Below are positions 1-11,435 of a stretch of DNA of 64,000 nucleotides, in pieces (positions within the stretch are counted from its first letter, which is position 1; each line of letters begins with the position of its first letter). The stretch comes from Enterobacter ludwigii (GTDB lineage: Bacteria; Pseudomonadota; Gammaproteobacteria; Enterobacterales; Enterobacteriaceae). The stretch spans positions 1,302,001 to 1,366,000 of the forward strand of contig CP083824.1 in assembly GCA_023023105.1 (NCBI GenBank), written 5' to 3'. Under the pieces are notes generated by a model, which searched no databases, was not told the DNA's origin, and was given only the letters and a program-made list of their open reading frames with translations. A program made the translations under genes and the position numbers.

Positions 1-1
1 A

Positions 2-1663
2 CTGGAAAAAATGTGGAAAGAGATCCTCAAAAACCACGCTCACGATAGCATCGGCTGCTGCTGCAGCGACAAGGTGCATCGAGAGATTGTCTCCCGGTTC
101 GAACTGGCCGAAGACATGGCCGATAACCTGTCGCGTTTCTATATGCGCAAGATTGTCGACAACATGCCGCAAAGTGATACCGATAAGCTGGTCATGTTCA
201 ACCTGATGCCCTGGCCGCGTGAAGAGGTGATGAACACTATGATACGTCTGCGCGCCAGCCAGTTCCGTCTGCTTGATGAGAAAGGCAATGAGATCCCTTA
301 TTTCATCCGCAGCGCGTGCGAGCTCGACCCGGGTCTTATTGACCGGCAGATTGTCCATTATGGCAATTACGAACCGTTTATGGAGTTTGATATTCAGCTT
401 AGCCAGATACTGCCGTCGATGGGCTACCGTACGCTGTTTATCGAACCTAACGTGGCGGGGAAGGTGCTCTCTCCGATGGAAAACACCGAATCCCTGCTTG
501 AAAACGCCTTCTGGCAGATTGACTTAAATGACGACGGTACGCTGCGCCTGCGCGACAAAGAAACCGGGCTTATTTATGACCGCGTACTGGAAATCGAAGA
601 GAGCTCTGATGATGGCGATGAATACGACTACTCGCCTTCTCGGGAAGAGTGGAGACTCACTTCAGCACAGGGCGAGCACGAAGTTGAGGTGGTGCATGAG
701 GGTTGGCGGAGCAGGGCGATAATCCATCATCGGCTCGCCGTTCCGGCAAATCTGGCCGAGCGTTCGGCGCGTCAGCGAAAGGGGTCTCTTGACGTAGCGT
801 TTGAAGTCACTCTCACGCACAACAGCAGGCGCATTGATGTTGACGTGCGTCTGGATAATCAGGCAGATGATCACCGTGTACGGGTGCTCATCCCTACGCC
901 ATTTACCACGCAAGAGGTGCTGTCTGATACGCAGTTTGGTTCGATCACCCGCCCGGTACAGGACCCGGCGATGGAAAACTGGCAGGAAGAGGGCTGGAAA
1001 GAAGCGCCGGTGCCCGTCTGGAATCTACTGAACTACGCCGTTCTTCGGGAAAGGCGAAACGGACTTGCGCTGTTCACTGAGGGTCTGCGCGAATTTGAGG
1101 TAGTGGGTGAGAACAAAAAAGCCTTTGCCTTGACCCTACTGCGCGGCGTGGGATTACTCGGCAAGGAGGATCTGTTGTTGCGGCCAGGCAGGCCGTCGGG
1201 TATCAAACTGCCCGTTCCTGACTCTCAGGTGCGCGGCCGGTTAACCTGTCGTTTTAGCCTGTTCAGTTTCAGTGGAACGCCGGAAAACGCGGGTGTCGCG
1301 CAGCAGGCCAAATCGTGGTTAACGCCCGTGCAGTGCTACAACAAAATTCCCTGGGATGCGATGAAACTGAATTGTTCGTCGTTTACCACGCCGGAAAGTT
1401 ACAGTCTGTTAGCTCTTTCGCCCACGGGATGCGTGCTCAGTGCCCTCAAGAAGGCGGAAGATCGGGACGAGCTTATTCTTCGCCTGTTCAACCCCTCGGC
1501 GTTCAGCGCATGTGACACGACGTTATCCGTGAACCCGACGGTGAAACGGTGCTGCGAGACGGATATGAATGAACGGATAACGGGCAGGGAAGAGGAGCAG
1601 GGCATTGTAGGGGCGTTTAGACCCGGAGAGTCGCGCACTTTTAGCTTCCTTATCGACCGATAG
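2..1663 (+). CDS. mngB: Mannosylglycerate hydrolase (alpha-mannosidase, GH38), 5'-truncated by window edge
   Basis: Open reading frame runs in from the left edge with 553 codons visible; family members are about 877 aa, so roughly the N-terminal third, with the catalytic nucleophile region, lies outside. MngB hydrolyses 2-O-(6-phospho-mannosyl)-D-glycerate to mannose 6-phosphate and glycerate after uptake by the MngA PTS permease. What is visible is the GH38 middle helical segment (NHAHDSIG motif near the left edge) and the C-terminal beta domains. The position directly before cydA matches the mngR-mngA-mngB-cydA order of E. coli. The ATG at 11 is an internal methionine, not the start. No frameshift is seen in the visible part. 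Confidence 0.9.
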   Translation: MEKMWKEILKNHAHDSIGCCCSDKVHREIVSRFELAEDMADNLSRFYMRKIVDNMPQSDTDKLVMFNLMPWPREEVMNTMIRLRASQFRLLDEKGNEIPYFIRSACELDPGLIDRQIVHYGNYEPFMEFDIQLSQILPSMGYRTLFIEPNVAGKVLSPMENTESLLENAFWQIDLNDDGTLRLRDKETGLIYDRVLEIEESSDDGDEYDYSPSREEWRLTSAQGEHEVEVVHEGWRSRAIIHHRLAVPANLAERSARQRKGSLDVAFEVTLTHNSRRIDVDVRLDNQADDHRVRVLIPTPFTTQEVLSDTQFGSITRPVQDPAMENWQEEGWKEAPVPVWNLLNYAVLRERRNGLALFTEGLREFEVVGENKKAFALTLLRGVGLLGKEDLLLRPGRPSGIKLPVPDSQVRGRLTCRFSLFSFSGTPENAGVAQQAKSWLTPVQCYNKIPWDAMKLNCSSFTTPESYSLLALSPTGCVLSALKKAEDRDELILRLFNPSAFSACDTTLSVNPTVKRCCETDMNERITGREEEQGIVGAFRPGESRTFSFLIDR

Positions 1664-1675
1664 CGGTGATGCCTG

Positions 1676-1704
1676 AAAAGGCCACAGGTAATGTGGCCTT
1701 TTAC
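1676..1704 (+). terminator. Rho-independent terminator after mngB
   Basis: Inverted repeat AAAAGGCCAC / GTGGCCTTTT with a 7-nt loop, ending in a short T run, 12 bases after the mngB stop codon. It separates the mng operon from the cyd control region. Confidence 0.85.
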
Positions 1705-2334
1705 ACTAAATAGTTACGGTGCGGTGTTAACTTATGGGGTAATAAAAGTGAATTAAATGTAATTTTGCGGTATTGCAGAAGAAAAATGGAAAAATAATTA
1801 GGGAAGACTATCCTTTAGTGTTTGCCTCTTTGTGAAATGGCATTGTTCCGCTGCGTTAATTAAAATCACTTCTGTTCATATTTTTCCCGTCTTCGATAAC
1901 CAATTACACTTTTGAATGCACATGTCATTAACAAGAATTTCACCATTCTTACCATGATTAAACATGGTTAACATTGAGGTTTGTTTTTGATTTAAATCAA
2001 AGTTTAATCCTTGGAAAAAGACGATGAAAAGCGCTAAATTGTCCCCGATCAAAATGGCCGAAAAGTGGTAATTTTGCTATAAATTGATCACCGTCGAAAA
2101 ACGTAAATGTGATTCAATAAAAACCTGTTTATTGTAAGGGTTTTGCAGCGTATTATATTTGCGGGATCAATTTGAGTTTTTTATTAACGTATTTGTAACC
2201 TGACGTCATCGTTTTTATCCTTCCTCAGGGTAATAACGACGACAGGGATGCGAATAATTTGTATTGGGGCATGCGTGTGGATCTCTCTCTGACGGGGTTC
2301 ACTCTCGGAGTCTTCATGCGATGAGCAAGGAGTC
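1705..2334 (+). promoter_or_regulatory. Long AT-rich cydAB control region (FNR/ArcA type)
   Basis: About 630 bases without a convincing gene. It is AT-rich and holds a perfect FNR-type palindrome (listed separately) and several GTTAA-type elements (near 1726, 1856 and 1968) of the kind found in ArcA sites. E. coli cydAB has an equally long upstream region with multiple promoters, activated by ArcA at low oxygen and repressed by FNR under full anaerobiosis. The individual ArcA sites are inference; the overall role follows from position. Confidence 0.7.
1987..2000 (+). promoter_or_regulatory. FNR box upstream of cydA
   Basis: TTGATTTAAATCAA is a perfect match to the FNR consensus TTGAT-N4-ATCAA. 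Its centre is about 344 bases before the cydA ATG, close to where the E. coli cydA P1 promoter carries its upstream FNR repression site (about -53 from the start of transcription). FNR is the oxygen-labile Fe-S regulator that shuts cydAB down in full anaerobiosis. Confidence 0.8.
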
Positions 2335-2337
2335 ATG

Positions 2338-3906
2338 ATGTTAGATATAGTCGAACTGTCGCGCTTACAGTTTGCCTTGACCGCGATGTACCACTTCCTG
2401 TTTGTGCCACTGACGCTTGGTATGGCGTTCCTGCTGGCCATCATGGAAACGGTATACGTTCTCTCCGGCAAACAGATTTATAAAGATATGACCAAGTTCT
2501 GGGGCAAGTTGTTTGGTATCAACTTCGCACTGGGCGTGGCAACCGGTCTGACCATGGAGTTCCAGTTCGGGACTAACTGGTCTTACTATTCCCACTATGT
2601 AGGGGATATCTTCGGTGCGCCGCTGGCCATTGAAGGTTTGATGGCCTTCTTCCTCGAATCCACCTTTGTAGGTCTGTTCTTCTTCGGTTGGGACCGTCTG
2701 GGTAAAGTCCAGCACATGGCAGTGACCTGGCTGGTGGCATTAGGTTCGAACCTGTCCGCGCTGTGGATCCTGGTGGCGAACGGCTGGATGCAAAACCCAA
2801 TCGCGTCTGATTTCAACTTCGAAACTATGCGTATGGAGATGGTCAGCTTTGCCGAGCTGGTCCTGAACCCGGTTGCGCAGGTTAAATTCGTTCACACCGT
2901 GGCATCTGGCTATGTGTGCGGCGCGATGTTTATCCTGGGTATCAGTTCTTACTACATGCTGCGTGGTCGTGACTTTGCATTTGCAAAGCGCTCTTTCGCT
3001 ATCGCTGCAAGTTTCGGTATGGCTGCAATCCTCTCTGTTATCGTCCTGGGTGATGAATCCGGTTACGAAATGGGTGACGTGCAGAAAACCAAACTGGCTG
3101 CTATCGAAGCTGAGTGGGAAACGCAACCGGCCCCTGCTGCCTTTACCCTGTTCGGTATCCCGGATCAGGATGCGCAGCAAAACCACTTCGCCATTCAAAT
3201 TCCTTACGCGCTGGGTATCATCGCCACCCGTTCTGTTGACAAACAGGTGACGGGTCTGAAAGAGCTGATGGTGCAGCATGAAGGCCGTATCCGTAACGGT
3301 ATGAAAGCTTACGCGCTGCTGGAACAGCTGCGTGCTGGCTCGACCGATCAGGCCGTCCGTGACCAGTTCAACGACGTGAAGAAAGATCTGGGTTACGGTT
3401 TGCTGCTGAAGCGCTATACCCCGAACGTGTCTGATGCGACGGAAGCACAGATCCAGATGGCAACCAAAGACTCCATTCCGCGTGTTGCACCGCTGTACTT
3501 CGCATTCCGTATCATGGTGGGCTGCGGCATCATCATGCTGCTGATCATCGCGGCGTCCTTCTGGTCTGTTATCCGCAACCGCATCGGCGAGAAGAAATGG
3601 CTGCTGCGTACCGCGCTGTACGGTATTCCACTGCCGTGGATCGCAATTGAGTCCGGTTGGTTCGTTGCAGAATATGGCCGTCAGCCATGGGCGATTGGTG
3701 AGGTGCTGCCAACGGCGGTAGCGAACTCCTCCCTGACAGCAGGCGACCTGATCTTCTCCATGCTGCTGATTTGTGGTCTGTACACCCTGTTCCTGGTGGC
3801 TGAACTGTTCCTGATGTTCAAGTTCGCGCGCCTTGGCCCAAGCAGCCTGAAAACCGGTCGCTATCACTACGAGCAGTCCACTGCGACTACTCAGCCGGCA
3901 CGCTAA
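2338..3906 (+). CDS. cydA: Cytochrome bd-I ubiquinol oxidase subunit I
   Basis: 522 aa, the usual length. CydA carries the quinol site and hemes b558, b595 and d in the high-oxygen-affinity terminal oxidase of the inner membrane. The conserved start [20 protein letters not shown] contains heme ligand His19. The protein is strongly hydrophobic with about nine membrane segments and a large periplasmic Q-loop around residues 240-380 ([18 protein letters not shown] onward). Two ATGs are adjacent (2335 and 2338); the second gives the conserved N-terminus and better spacing from the AAGGAG at 2327. First gene of cydAB-cydX-ybgE. Confidence 0.97.
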   Translation: MLDIVELSRLQFALTAMYHFLFVPLTLGMAFLLAIMETVYVLSGKQIYKDMTKFWGKLFGINFALGVATGLTMEFQFGTNWSYYSHYVGDIFGAPLAIEGLMAFFLESTFVGLFFFGWDRLGKVQHMAVTWLVALGSNLSALWILVANGWMQNPIASDFNFETMRMEMVSFAELVLNPVAQVKFVHTVASGYVCGAMFILGISSYYMLRGRDFAFAKRSFAIAASFGMAAILSVIVLGDESGYEMGDVQKTKLAAIEAEWETQPAPAAFTLFGIPDQDAQQNHFAIQIPYALGIIATRSVDKQVTGLKELMVQHEGRIRNGMKAYALLEQLRAGSTDQAVRDQFNDVKKDLGYGLLLKRYTPNVSDATEAQIQMATKDSIPRVAPLYFAFRIMVGCGIIMLLIIAASFWSVIRNRIGEKKWLLRTALYGIPLPWIAIESGWFVAEYGRQPWAIGEVLPTAVANSSLTAGDLIFSMLLICGLYTLFLVAELFLMFKFARLGPSSLKTGRYHYEQSTATTQPAR

Positions 3907-3921
3907 GACAGGAGTCATCAA

Positions 3922-5061
3922 ATGATCGATTATGAAGTATTGCGTTTTATCTGGTGGCTGTTGATCGGCGTTCTGCTGATCGGTTTCGCTGTCACGGATG
4001 GTTTCGACATGGGGGTGGGGATGCTCACCCGTTTCCTCGGTCGTAATGACACCGAGCGTCGAATCATGATCAACTCCATCGCCCCGCACTGGGACGGTAA
4101 CCAGGTGTGGCTGATCACCGCAGGCGGCGCGCTGTTCGCTGCCTGGCCGATGGTCTACGCGGCTGCGTTCTCCGGTTTCTATGTGGCGATGATTCTGGTG
4201 CTGGCATCTTTATTCTTCCGTCCGGTTGGTTTCGACTACCGTTCCAAGATTGAAGACACCCGCTGGCGCAACATGTGGGACTGGGGCATCTTCATTGGTA
4301 GCTTCGTTCCACCGCTGGTGATCGGCGTGGCGTTCGGTAACCTGTTGCAGGGCGTACCGTTCCACCTGGACGAATACATGCGTCTTTACTACACCGGTAA
4401 CTTCTTCCAGCTGCTGAATCCGTTTGGTCTGCTGGCAGGTGTGGTGAGCGTAGCGATGATCATCACTCAGGGGGCAACCTATCTGCAGATGCGTACTGTC
4501 GGTGAATTGCACCTGCGTTCTCGCGCGACGGCTCAGGTTGCTGCGCTGGTCACGCTGGTCTGCTTCGCACTGGCTGGTGTGTGGGTAGTATACGGTATTG
4601 ATGGTTACGTGGTGACATCTGCCATTAACCATACTGCACCGTCTAACCCGCTGACCAAAGAAGTGGCGCGTCAGGCCGGTGCATGGCTGGTGAACTTCAA
4701 CACGACGCCTGCACTGTGGGCTATCCCGGCTCTGGGCGTGCTGCTGCCGCTGCTGACGGTTCTGACGTCTCGTCTGGAAAAAGGTGCCCTGGCGTTTGTG
4801 TTCTCTTCACTGACCCTGGCGTGCATCATCCTGACTGCAGGTATTGCAATGTTCCCATTCGTCATGCCATCCAGCACCATGCTGAATGCTAGCTTGACCA
4901 TGTGGGATGCGACTTCCAGCCATATGACGCTGAACTTAATGACCTATGTTGCTTGCGTATTCGTGCCGATTGTTCTGGCCTACACCATCTGGTGTTACTG
5001 GAAAATGTTCGGACGTATTACTAAAGAACATATCGAAAGCAACACCCACTCTATGTACTAA
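3922..5061 (+). CDS. cydB: Cytochrome bd-I ubiquinol oxidase subunit II
   Basis: 379 aa, full length. Integral membrane partner of CydA with eight to nine predicted helices; the family start MIDYEVLRFIWWLLIGVLLIG and the acidic TDGFDMGVG segment, which lies in the proton channel region, are intact. It starts 15 bases after the cydA stop behind a GACAGGAG ribosome site. The heterodimer couples quinol oxidation to reduction of O2 to water without proton pumping and works mainly at low oxygen. Confidence 0.97.
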   Translation: MIDYEVLRFIWWLLIGVLLIGFAVTDGFDMGVGMLTRFLGRNDTERRIMINSIAPHWDGNQVWLITAGGALFAAWPMVYAAAFSGFYVAMILVLASLFFRPVGFDYRSKIEDTRWRNMWDWGIFIGSFVPPLVIGVAFGNLLQGVPFHLDEYMRLYYTGNFFQLLNPFGLLAGVVSVAMIITQGATYLQMRTVGELHLRSRATAQVAALVTLVCFALAGVWVVYGIDGYVVTSAINHTAPSNPLTKEVARQAGAWLVNFNTTPALWAIPALGVLLPLLTVLTSRLEKGALAFVFSSLTLACIILTAGIAMFPFVMPSSTMLNASLTMWDATSSHMTLNLMTYVACVFVPIVLAYTIWCYWKMFGRITKEHIESNTHSMY

Positions 5062-5075
5062 GTAAGGAGCTGAAT

Positions 5076-5189
5076 ATGTGGTATTTCGCATGGATTTTAG
5101 GGACGCTTCTTGCCTGTGCTTTTGGTGTCATCACTGCCCTGGCGCTTGAGCACGTTGAAGCGACTAAAGCGGGTGAAGAAAAACACTAA
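5076..5189 (+). CDS. cydX: Cytochrome bd-I accessory subunit CydX
   Basis: 37-aa single-helix membrane protein, MWYFAWILGTLLACAFGVIT then a charged tail ending EEKH. In E. coli CydX is a small subunit bound to CydA that stabilises the heme b595/d site and is needed for full oxidase activity. AAGGAG lies 7 bases before the ATG. The stop codon overlaps the ybgE start by one base (TAATG), indicating coupled translation. Confidence 0.95.
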   Translation: MWYFAWILGTLLACAFGVITALALEHVEATKAGEEKH

Positions 5190-5479
5190 TGAACATTATC
5201 GCAAGGTTATATGCGGTAATGGATAAGCGCCCGTTACGGGCGCTTTCTTTAGTGATGGCATTACTGCTGGCAGGTTGTATTTTCTGGGACCCTTCGCGCT
5301 TTGCAGCGAAAACCAGTGAGCTTGAAATCTGGCACGGTTTCCTCATTATGTGGGCGGTGTGCGCAGGTGTGATTCACGGCGTGGGCTTTCGTCCGAAAGC
5401 TGTTCACTGGCAGGGCATCTTCTGTCCGCTGATTGCCGATCTCGTTCTGCTTGCTGGATTGATTTTCTTCTTCTTCTGA
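5189..5479 (+). CDS. ybgE: Cyd operon protein YbgE
   Basis: 96-aa hydrophobic protein of the YbgE family, with three likely membrane helices (about residues 18-36, 48-66 and 76-96) and a very hydrophobic C-terminus ending in a run of phenylalanines. It is found at the end of cyd operons in many Proteobacteria. Its biochemical role is not established. It is translationally coupled to cydX. Confidence 0.9.
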   Translation: MNIIARLYAVMDKRPLRALSLVMALLLAGCIFWDPSRFAAKTSELEIWHGFLIMWAVCAGVIHGVGFRPKAVHWQGIFCPLIADLVLLAGLIFFFF

Positions 5480-5502
5480 ATAAGAAATGTCCGTTAACGA
5501 TA

Positions 5503-5528
5503 TGGGCTTACCCGAGCCCATAAAAATT
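5503..5528 (+). terminator. Possible terminator after ybgE
   Basis: Hairpin TGGGCT / AGCCCA with a 6-nt loop followed by TAAAAATTT, 24 bases after the ybgE stop. The T tract is imperfect, so termination may be partial and some transcripts may continue into ybgC. Confidence 0.4.
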
Positions 5529-5627
5529 TACTCTCCGTTTACTTTCTCCCATTCCAAACCACCTTTCCCGCGCGTATAGTAGCGAAGTTTAAAAGAGTTA
5601 ACTTTTATTGCATTACCGGGATGTAAA

Positions 5628-6721
<1,094 letters not shown>

Positions 6722-6724
6722 ACC

Positions 6725-7153
6725 ATGGCCAGATCGCGTGGACGAGGTCGTCGCGAGCTCAAGTCCGAAATCAATATCGTTCCATTGCTGGACGTGCTGT
6801 TGGTTCTGCTGCTGATCTTCATGGCGACAGCGCCAATCATTACCCAGAGCGTGGAAGTGGATCTGCCGGATGCGACAGAATCACAGGCGGTGAGCACCAA
6901 TGACGATCCTCCGGTCATCATTGAGGTTTCCGGCGTAGGGCAATACAGCGTGGTGGTAGAAAAAGATCGTATGGATCAGTTACCTCCTGAGCAGGTTATT
7001 GCTGAAGCACAGCGTCGCCTGGAGTCAAATCCGAAAACGGTCTTCTTAATCGGTGGCGCGAAAGACGTACCATACGATGAAATTATTAAAGCGCTGAACT
7101 TGCTACATAGTGCGGGTGTTAAGTCAGTTGGCTTAATGACTCAACCTATTTGA
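6725..7153 (+). CDS. tolR: Tol-Pal system protein TolR
   Basis: 142 aa. ExbD/TolR family: a short cytoplasmic N-terminus, one helix (about 18-38) with the essential membrane aspartate in VPLLDVLLVLLLIF (Asp23), and a periplasmic domain that dimerises and can contact peptidoglycan. The dimer sits in the TolQ pore and turns proton flow into movement. It starts 3 bases after tolQ and is followed by tolA after 28 bases. Confidence 0.97.
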   Translation: MARSRGRGRRELKSEINIVPLLDVLLVLLLIFMATAPIITQSVEVDLPDATESQAVSTNDDPPVIIEVSGVGQYSVVVEKDRMDQLPPEQVIAEAQRRLESNPKTVFLIGGAKDVPYDEIIKALNLLHSAGVKSVGLMTQPI

Positions 7154-7181
7154 TCATCCGCGTAGTTTTTGGGAACCGATA

Positions 7182-8483
7182 GTGTCAAAGGCAACCGAAC
7201 AGAACGACAAGCTTAAGCGAGCGATAATCGTCTCCGCAGTGCTGCACGTTATTCTCTTTGCAGCGCTGATCTGGAGTTCGTTCGACGAGCATATTGATGC
7301 ATCAGCCGGCGGCGGTGGAGGCTCTTCCATTGACGCCGTGATGGTGGATCCCGGTGCGGTAGTACAGAACTATAATCGCCAACAACAGCAGAAGGCGAGT
7401 GCCAAACGGGCTGAAGAGCAGCGTGAAAAACAGGCGCAACAGCAGGCGGAAGAACTGCGTGAAAAGCAGGCCGCAGAGCAGGAGCGTTTGAAGCAGCTTG
7501 AGAAAGAACGTTTGCAGGCGCAGGAAGCGGCGAAAGAGCAGGCACAGCAGCAGAAACAAGCTGAAGAGGCTGCGAAGAAAGCCCAGGAACAGCAAAAGCA
7601 GGCAGAAGAAGCGGCAGCAAAAGCCGCAGCGGACGCCAAAGCGCAGGCTGATGCCCAGGCCAAATTAGCGGCCGAAGCGGCGAAGAAAGCCGCTGCTGAT
7701 GCTCAGAAGAAAGCTGAAGCGGAAGCCGCGAAGAAAGCCGCCGCTGATGCCCAGAAGAAAGCTGAAGCGGAAGCCGCGAAGAAAGCCGCCGCTGATGCTC
7801 AGAAGAAAGCTGAAGCAGAAGCCGCGAAAAAAGCCGCTGCTGATGCTCAGAAGAAAGCTGAAGCCGAAGCCGCTAAGAAAGCTGCTCAGGAAGCAGAGAA
7901 AAAAGCTGCTGCTGACGCCGCGAAGAAAGCCGCTGCCGCAGAGAAAGCCGCTGCAGAGAAAGCGGCAGCCGCTGAAAAGGCTGCAGCTGACAAAAAAGCT
8001 GCAGCTGAGAAGGCTGCTGCCGATAAGAAAGCCGCGGCTGAAAAAGCGGCTGCGAAAAAGGCTGCTGCTGCGGAGAAAGCCGCTGCCGCTGCGGGCGTTG
8101 ACGACCTGCTGGGCGATCTCAGTTCTGGTAAGAATGCGCCGAAAACTGGTGGTGGGGCGAAAGGAAACAACGCAGCACCGACGGGAAGTGGTAACACTAA
8201 GAGTAACGGCGCGTCAGGAGCTGAAATCAACGGTTATGCCTCGCAGATTAAATCCGCTATTGAAAGCCGATTCTATGATGCGTCGTCTTATGCCGGTAAA
8301 ACCTGTACGTTGCGTATAAAACTGGCTCCAGACGGCATGCTGTTAGATATTAAGTCTGAAGGTGGCGACCCGGCTTTATGTACTGCGGCCCTGGCTGCAG
8401 CGCGTCAGGCGAAGATGCCTAAACCGCCGTCTCAGGCAGTCTATGAAGTCTTCAAAAATGCACCGCTGGACTTCAAACCTTAA
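7182..8483 (+). CDS. tolA: Tol-Pal system protein TolA
   Basis: 433 aa, slightly longer than E. coli TolA (421). GTG start. One N-terminal helix (13-32) contacts TolQR; a glycine linker (43-47) follows; a very long Ala/Lys/Glu/Gln helix spans about 65-305 of the periplasm; the C-terminal domain (about 340-433, with the cysteine pair in KTCTLRI and PALCTAA) binds TolB, Pal and CpoB and is the entry receptor for some colicins and filamentous phages. The helix contains four tandem 16-residue units (see repeat). Confidence 0.97.
   Translation: MSKATEQNDKLKRAIIVSAVLHVILFAALIWSSFDEHIDASAGGGGGSSIDAVMVDPGAVVQNYNRQQQQKASAKRAEEQREKQAQQQAEELREKQAAEQERLKQLEKERLQAQEAAKEQAQQQKQAEEAAKKAQEQQKQAEEAAAKAAADAKAQADAQAKLAAEAAKKAAADAQKKAEAEAAKKAAADAQKKAEAEAAKKAAADAQKKAEAEAAKKAAADAQKKAEAEAAKKAAQEAEKKAAADAAKKAAAAEKAAAEKAAAAEKAAADKKAAAEKAAADKKAAAEKAAAKKAAAAEKAAAAAGVDDLLGDLSSGKNAPKTGGGAKGNNAAPTGSGNTKSNGASGAEINGYASQIKSAIESRFYDASSYAGKTCTLRIKLAPDGMLLDIKSEGGDPALCTAALAAARQAKMPKPPSQAVYEVFKNAPLDFKP
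7677..7868 (+). repeat. Four tandem 48-bp repeats in tolA
   Basis: Residues 166-229 of TolA are four copies of a 16-residue unit, AAKKAAADAQKKAEAE, encoded by nearly identical 48-base units; a diverged fifth copy (AAKKAAQEAEKKAAAD) follows. Such in-frame repeats can expand or contract by slippage or recombination and change the length of the periplasm-spanning helix. Confidence 0.9.
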
Positions 8484-8489
8484 GTTACA

Positions 8490-8513
8490 TTTTCCCCGTG
8501 CAAACGGGGAAAA
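8490..8513 (+). terminator. Hairpin between tolA and tolB
   Basis: Perfect 10-bp stem TTTTCCCCGT / ACGGGGAAAA with a GCAA tetraloop, 7 bases after the tolA stop. The U tract is weak, so it may be an attenuating terminator or an mRNA-stabilising or processing hairpin that separates tolQRA from tolB-pal-cpoB. Confidence 0.5.
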
Positions 8514-8617
8514 ATAGACCAGGTTTAGTCACAGGGTTCAGGTAGTTTTGTCTATTTGGGTTTGTTAACATTCTGCTAAATTATCGTGGGTAAGGTTACC
8601 CGGATAAGGGAGATATG

Positions 8618-9910
8618 ATGAAGCAGGCATTACGTGTAGCATTTGGTTTTTTAATGCTGTGGGCAGCAGTACTGCACGCAGAAGTACGTATCGAGATCAC
8701 CCAGGGGGTGGACTCGGCACGCCCAATCGGGGTTGTTCCGTTCCAGTGGGCCGGTCCTGGCGCTGCGCCTGAAGATGCTGGTGGCATCGTGGCGGCTGAC
8801 CTGCGTAACAGTGGTAAATTCAACCCGTTAGACCGTTCTCGTCTGCCTCAGCAGCCGGGCAGTGCGCAGGAAGTACAGCCTGCTGCATGGTCTGCTCTGG
8901 GAATTGATGCCGTGGTTGTGGGTCAGGTTACGCCTAACCCGGACGGCTCTTACAACGTGGCCTGGCAACTGGTTGATACCGGTGGTGCGCCGGGTACCGT
9001 TCTGGCACAGAACTCCTACAAGGTCACTAAGCAGTACCTGCGCTACGCGGCTCACGCTGCCAGTGATGCGGTATTCGAAAAACTGACAGGCATTAAAGGT
9101 GCATTCCGTACCCGTATTGCCTATGTGGTTCAGACCAACGGTGGTCAGTTCCCTTACGAACTGCGTGTATCTGACTACGACGGTTACAACCAGTTCCTGG
9201 TGAAACGTTCTTCCCAGCCTCTGATGTCTCCAGCATGGTCTCCGGACGGTTCTAAGCTGGCGTATGTAACCTTCGAAAGCGGCCGTTCAGCGCTGGTTAT
9301 CCAGACACTGGCAAACGGTGCTGTTCGTCAGGTGGCGTCGTTCCCACGTCACAACGGTGCACCTTCATTCTCTCCGGATGGGTCTAAACTGGCGTTTGCG
9401 CTGTCTAAAACCGGTAGCCTGAACCTGTACGTGATGGACATTGGTTCTGGCCAGATTCGCCAGGTGACTGATGGTCGTAGCAACAATACCGAACCTTCAT
9501 GGTTCCCGGACAGCCAAAATCTGGCATTTACCTCTGACCAGGCAGGCCGTCCGCAAATCTATAAAGTGAATGTCAACGGCGGTGCTCCGCAGCGTATTTC
9601 CTGGGAAGGTACACAGAACCAGAACGCAGACGTGAGCAGCGACGGTAAGTTTATGGTAATGGTGAGCTCCAACGGTGGGCAGCAGCACATTGCCAAACAA
9701 GATCTGGTAGCGGGTGGCGTGCAAGTTCTGTCGTCAACGTTCCTGGATGAAACGCCAAGTCTGGCACCTAACGGCACGATGGTAATCTACAGCTCTTCTC
9801 AGGGGATGGGATCTGTGCTGAATCTGGTTTCTACAGATGGGCGTTTCAAAGCGCGTATTCCGGCAACTGATGGACAGGTAAAATCACCTGCCTGGTCGCC
9901 GTATCTGTAA
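8618..9910 (+). CDS. tolB: Tol-Pal system periplasmic protein TolB
   Basis: 430 aa. Signal peptide of about 21 residues ([21 protein letters not shown]), then an N-terminal domain and a six-bladed beta-propeller built from repeats of the form [28 protein letters not shown] and [14 protein letters not shown]. TolB binds Pal and TolA in the periplasm and controls how Pal gathers at the division site. Two ATGs are adjacent; the second (8618) gives the conserved MKQALR start and better spacing from GGGAG. Confidence 0.97.
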   Translation: MKQALRVAFGFLMLWAAVLHAEVRIEITQGVDSARPIGVVPFQWAGPGAAPEDAGGIVAADLRNSGKFNPLDRSRLPQQPGSAQEVQPAAWSALGIDAVVVGQVTPNPDGSYNVAWQLVDTGGAPGTVLAQNSYKVTKQYLRYAAHAASDAVFEKLTGIKGAFRTRIAYVVQTNGGQFPYELRVSDYDGYNQFLVKRSSQPLMSPAWSPDGSKLAYVTFESGRSALVIQTLANGAVRQVASFPRHNGAPSFSPDGSKLAFALSKTGSLNLYVMDIGSGQIRQVTDGRSNNTEPSWFPDSQNLAFTSDQAGRPQIYKVNVNGGAPQRISWEGTQNQNADVSSDGKFMVMVSSNGGQQHIAKQDLVAGGVQVLSSTFLDETPSLAPNGTMVIYSSSQGMGSVLNLVSTDGRFKARIPATDGQVKSPAWSPYL

Positions 9911-9921
9911 ATAATAATTAA

Positions 9922-10467
<546 letters not shown>

Positions 10468-10476
10468 GAGAATTGC

Positions 10477-11274
10477 ATGAGCAGTAACTTCAGACATCAT
10501 CTGTTGAGTCTGTCGTTACTGGTTGGAATAGCGGCCCCCTGGGCCGCTTTTGCTCAGGCACCAATCAGTAGTGTCGGCTCAGGCTCGGTAGAAGACCGGG
10601 TCACTCAACTCGAGCGTATTTCTAACGCTCACAGCCAGCTTTTAACCCAACTCCAGCAACAACTTTCCGATAACCAAAACGATATTGACTCTCTCCGTGG
10701 CCAAATTCAGGAAAGCCAGTATCAGCTTAATCAGGTTGTGGAACGCCAGAAGCAAATCTTGTTGCAGATTGATAGCCTGAGCAGTGGTGGTGGTGCACAA
10801 GCACAGCCGGCAGCAGGCGATCAGAGCGGAGCGGCGACTTCTGCGCCAGCCCCGGCGGCTGATGCTTCTGCTTCAACAGGAGCGCCTGTACAAAGCGGTG
10901 ACGCGAATACAGACTATAACGCGGCCATTGCCCTGGTACAGGATCAATCTCGTCAGGATGACGCGATTGCGGCGTTTCAGAACTTTGTTAAGAAATACCC
11001 TGATTCCACTTATCAGCCAAATGCGAACTACTGGCTTGGTCAGCTGAATTACAACAAGGGTAAAAAGGACGATGCGGCGTTTTATTTTGCCTCTGTGGTG
11101 AAAAATTACCCGAAATCGCCAAAAGCGCCAGATGCGATGTATAAGGTCGGCGTGATCATGCAGGACAAAGGCGACACTGCGAAAGCCAAAGCGGTTTATC
11201 AGCAGGTGGTCTCAAAATTCCCGGGTACCGAAGGTGCTAAGCAGGCGCAAAAACGTCTGAATTCGATGGGATGA
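10477..11274 (+). CDS. cpoB: Cell division coordinator CpoB
   Basis: 265 aa (E. coli 263), formerly YbgF. Signal peptide of about 26 residues ending AAFA, an N-terminal trimerising coiled coil (about 38-100, RVTQLERISNAHSQLLTQLQ), an Ala/Ser/Gln-rich linker, and three C-terminal TPR repeats (about 145-262). CpoB links PBP1B-LpoB septal peptidoglycan synthesis to Tol-driven outer-membrane constriction. It begins 9 bases after pal and ends the tol-pal operon. Confidence 0.96.
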   Translation: MSSNFRHHLLSLSLLVGIAAPWAAFAQAPISSVGSGSVEDRVTQLERISNAHSQLLTQLQQQLSDNQNDIDSLRGQIQESQYQLNQVVERQKQILLQIDSLSSGGGAQAQPAAGDQSGAATSAPAPAADASASTGAPVQSGDANTDYNAAIALVQDQSRQDDAIAAFQNFVKKYPDSTYQPNANYWLGQLNYNKGKKDDAAFYFASVVKNYPKSPKAPDAMYKVGVIMQDKGDTAKAKAVYQQVVSKFPGTEGAKQAQKRLNSMG

Positions 11275-11283
11275 TTATCGCAT

Positions 11284-11309
11284 GACCAGAAATCGCGTTA
11301 TTTCTGGTC
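11284..11309 (+). terminator. Hairpin after cpoB
   Basis: 10-bp stem GACCAGAAAT / ATTTCTGGTC with a 6-nt loop, 9 bases after the cpoB stop. It has no U run, so it may be a 3'-end stabiliser or a Rho-dependent end rather than a classical terminator. Confidence 0.45.
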
Positions 11310-11357
11310 GTGCAGCATGATTACTAAGCAGTTAAGTGATCTTCATCGAAATTTTTG

Positions 11358-11385
11358 TTGCGCTGAATTCTTAAATCAGTAATAT
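11358..11385 (+). promoter_or_regulatory. Predicted tRNA operon promoter
   Basis: A -35-like TTGCGC and -10-like TAATAT are separated by 16 bases and followed by a GC-rich discriminator (GCCGCCG), the arrangement typical of growth-rate and stringently controlled tRNA promoters. It lies about 50 bases before the first tRNA. Inferred from sequence only. Confidence 0.5.
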
Positions 11386-11435
11386 ATGCCGCCGTTGCCA
11401 CGGGATATCAAACAACGTGAAAACAGCGTAAAAGT

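Noticed and set aside
2740..4089. Long antisense open frame (449 codons) opposite cydA
   Set aside because: Composition is that of a shadow frame (His, Gln and Arg rich, no family features), it lies wholly opposite a conserved gene and runs into the cydB start.
7249..7663. Overlapping minus-strand frames opposite tolA
   Set aside because: They come from the repetitive Ala/Lys/Gln codons of tolA and are Leu- or Ala/Ser/Cys-rich low-complexity shadows.
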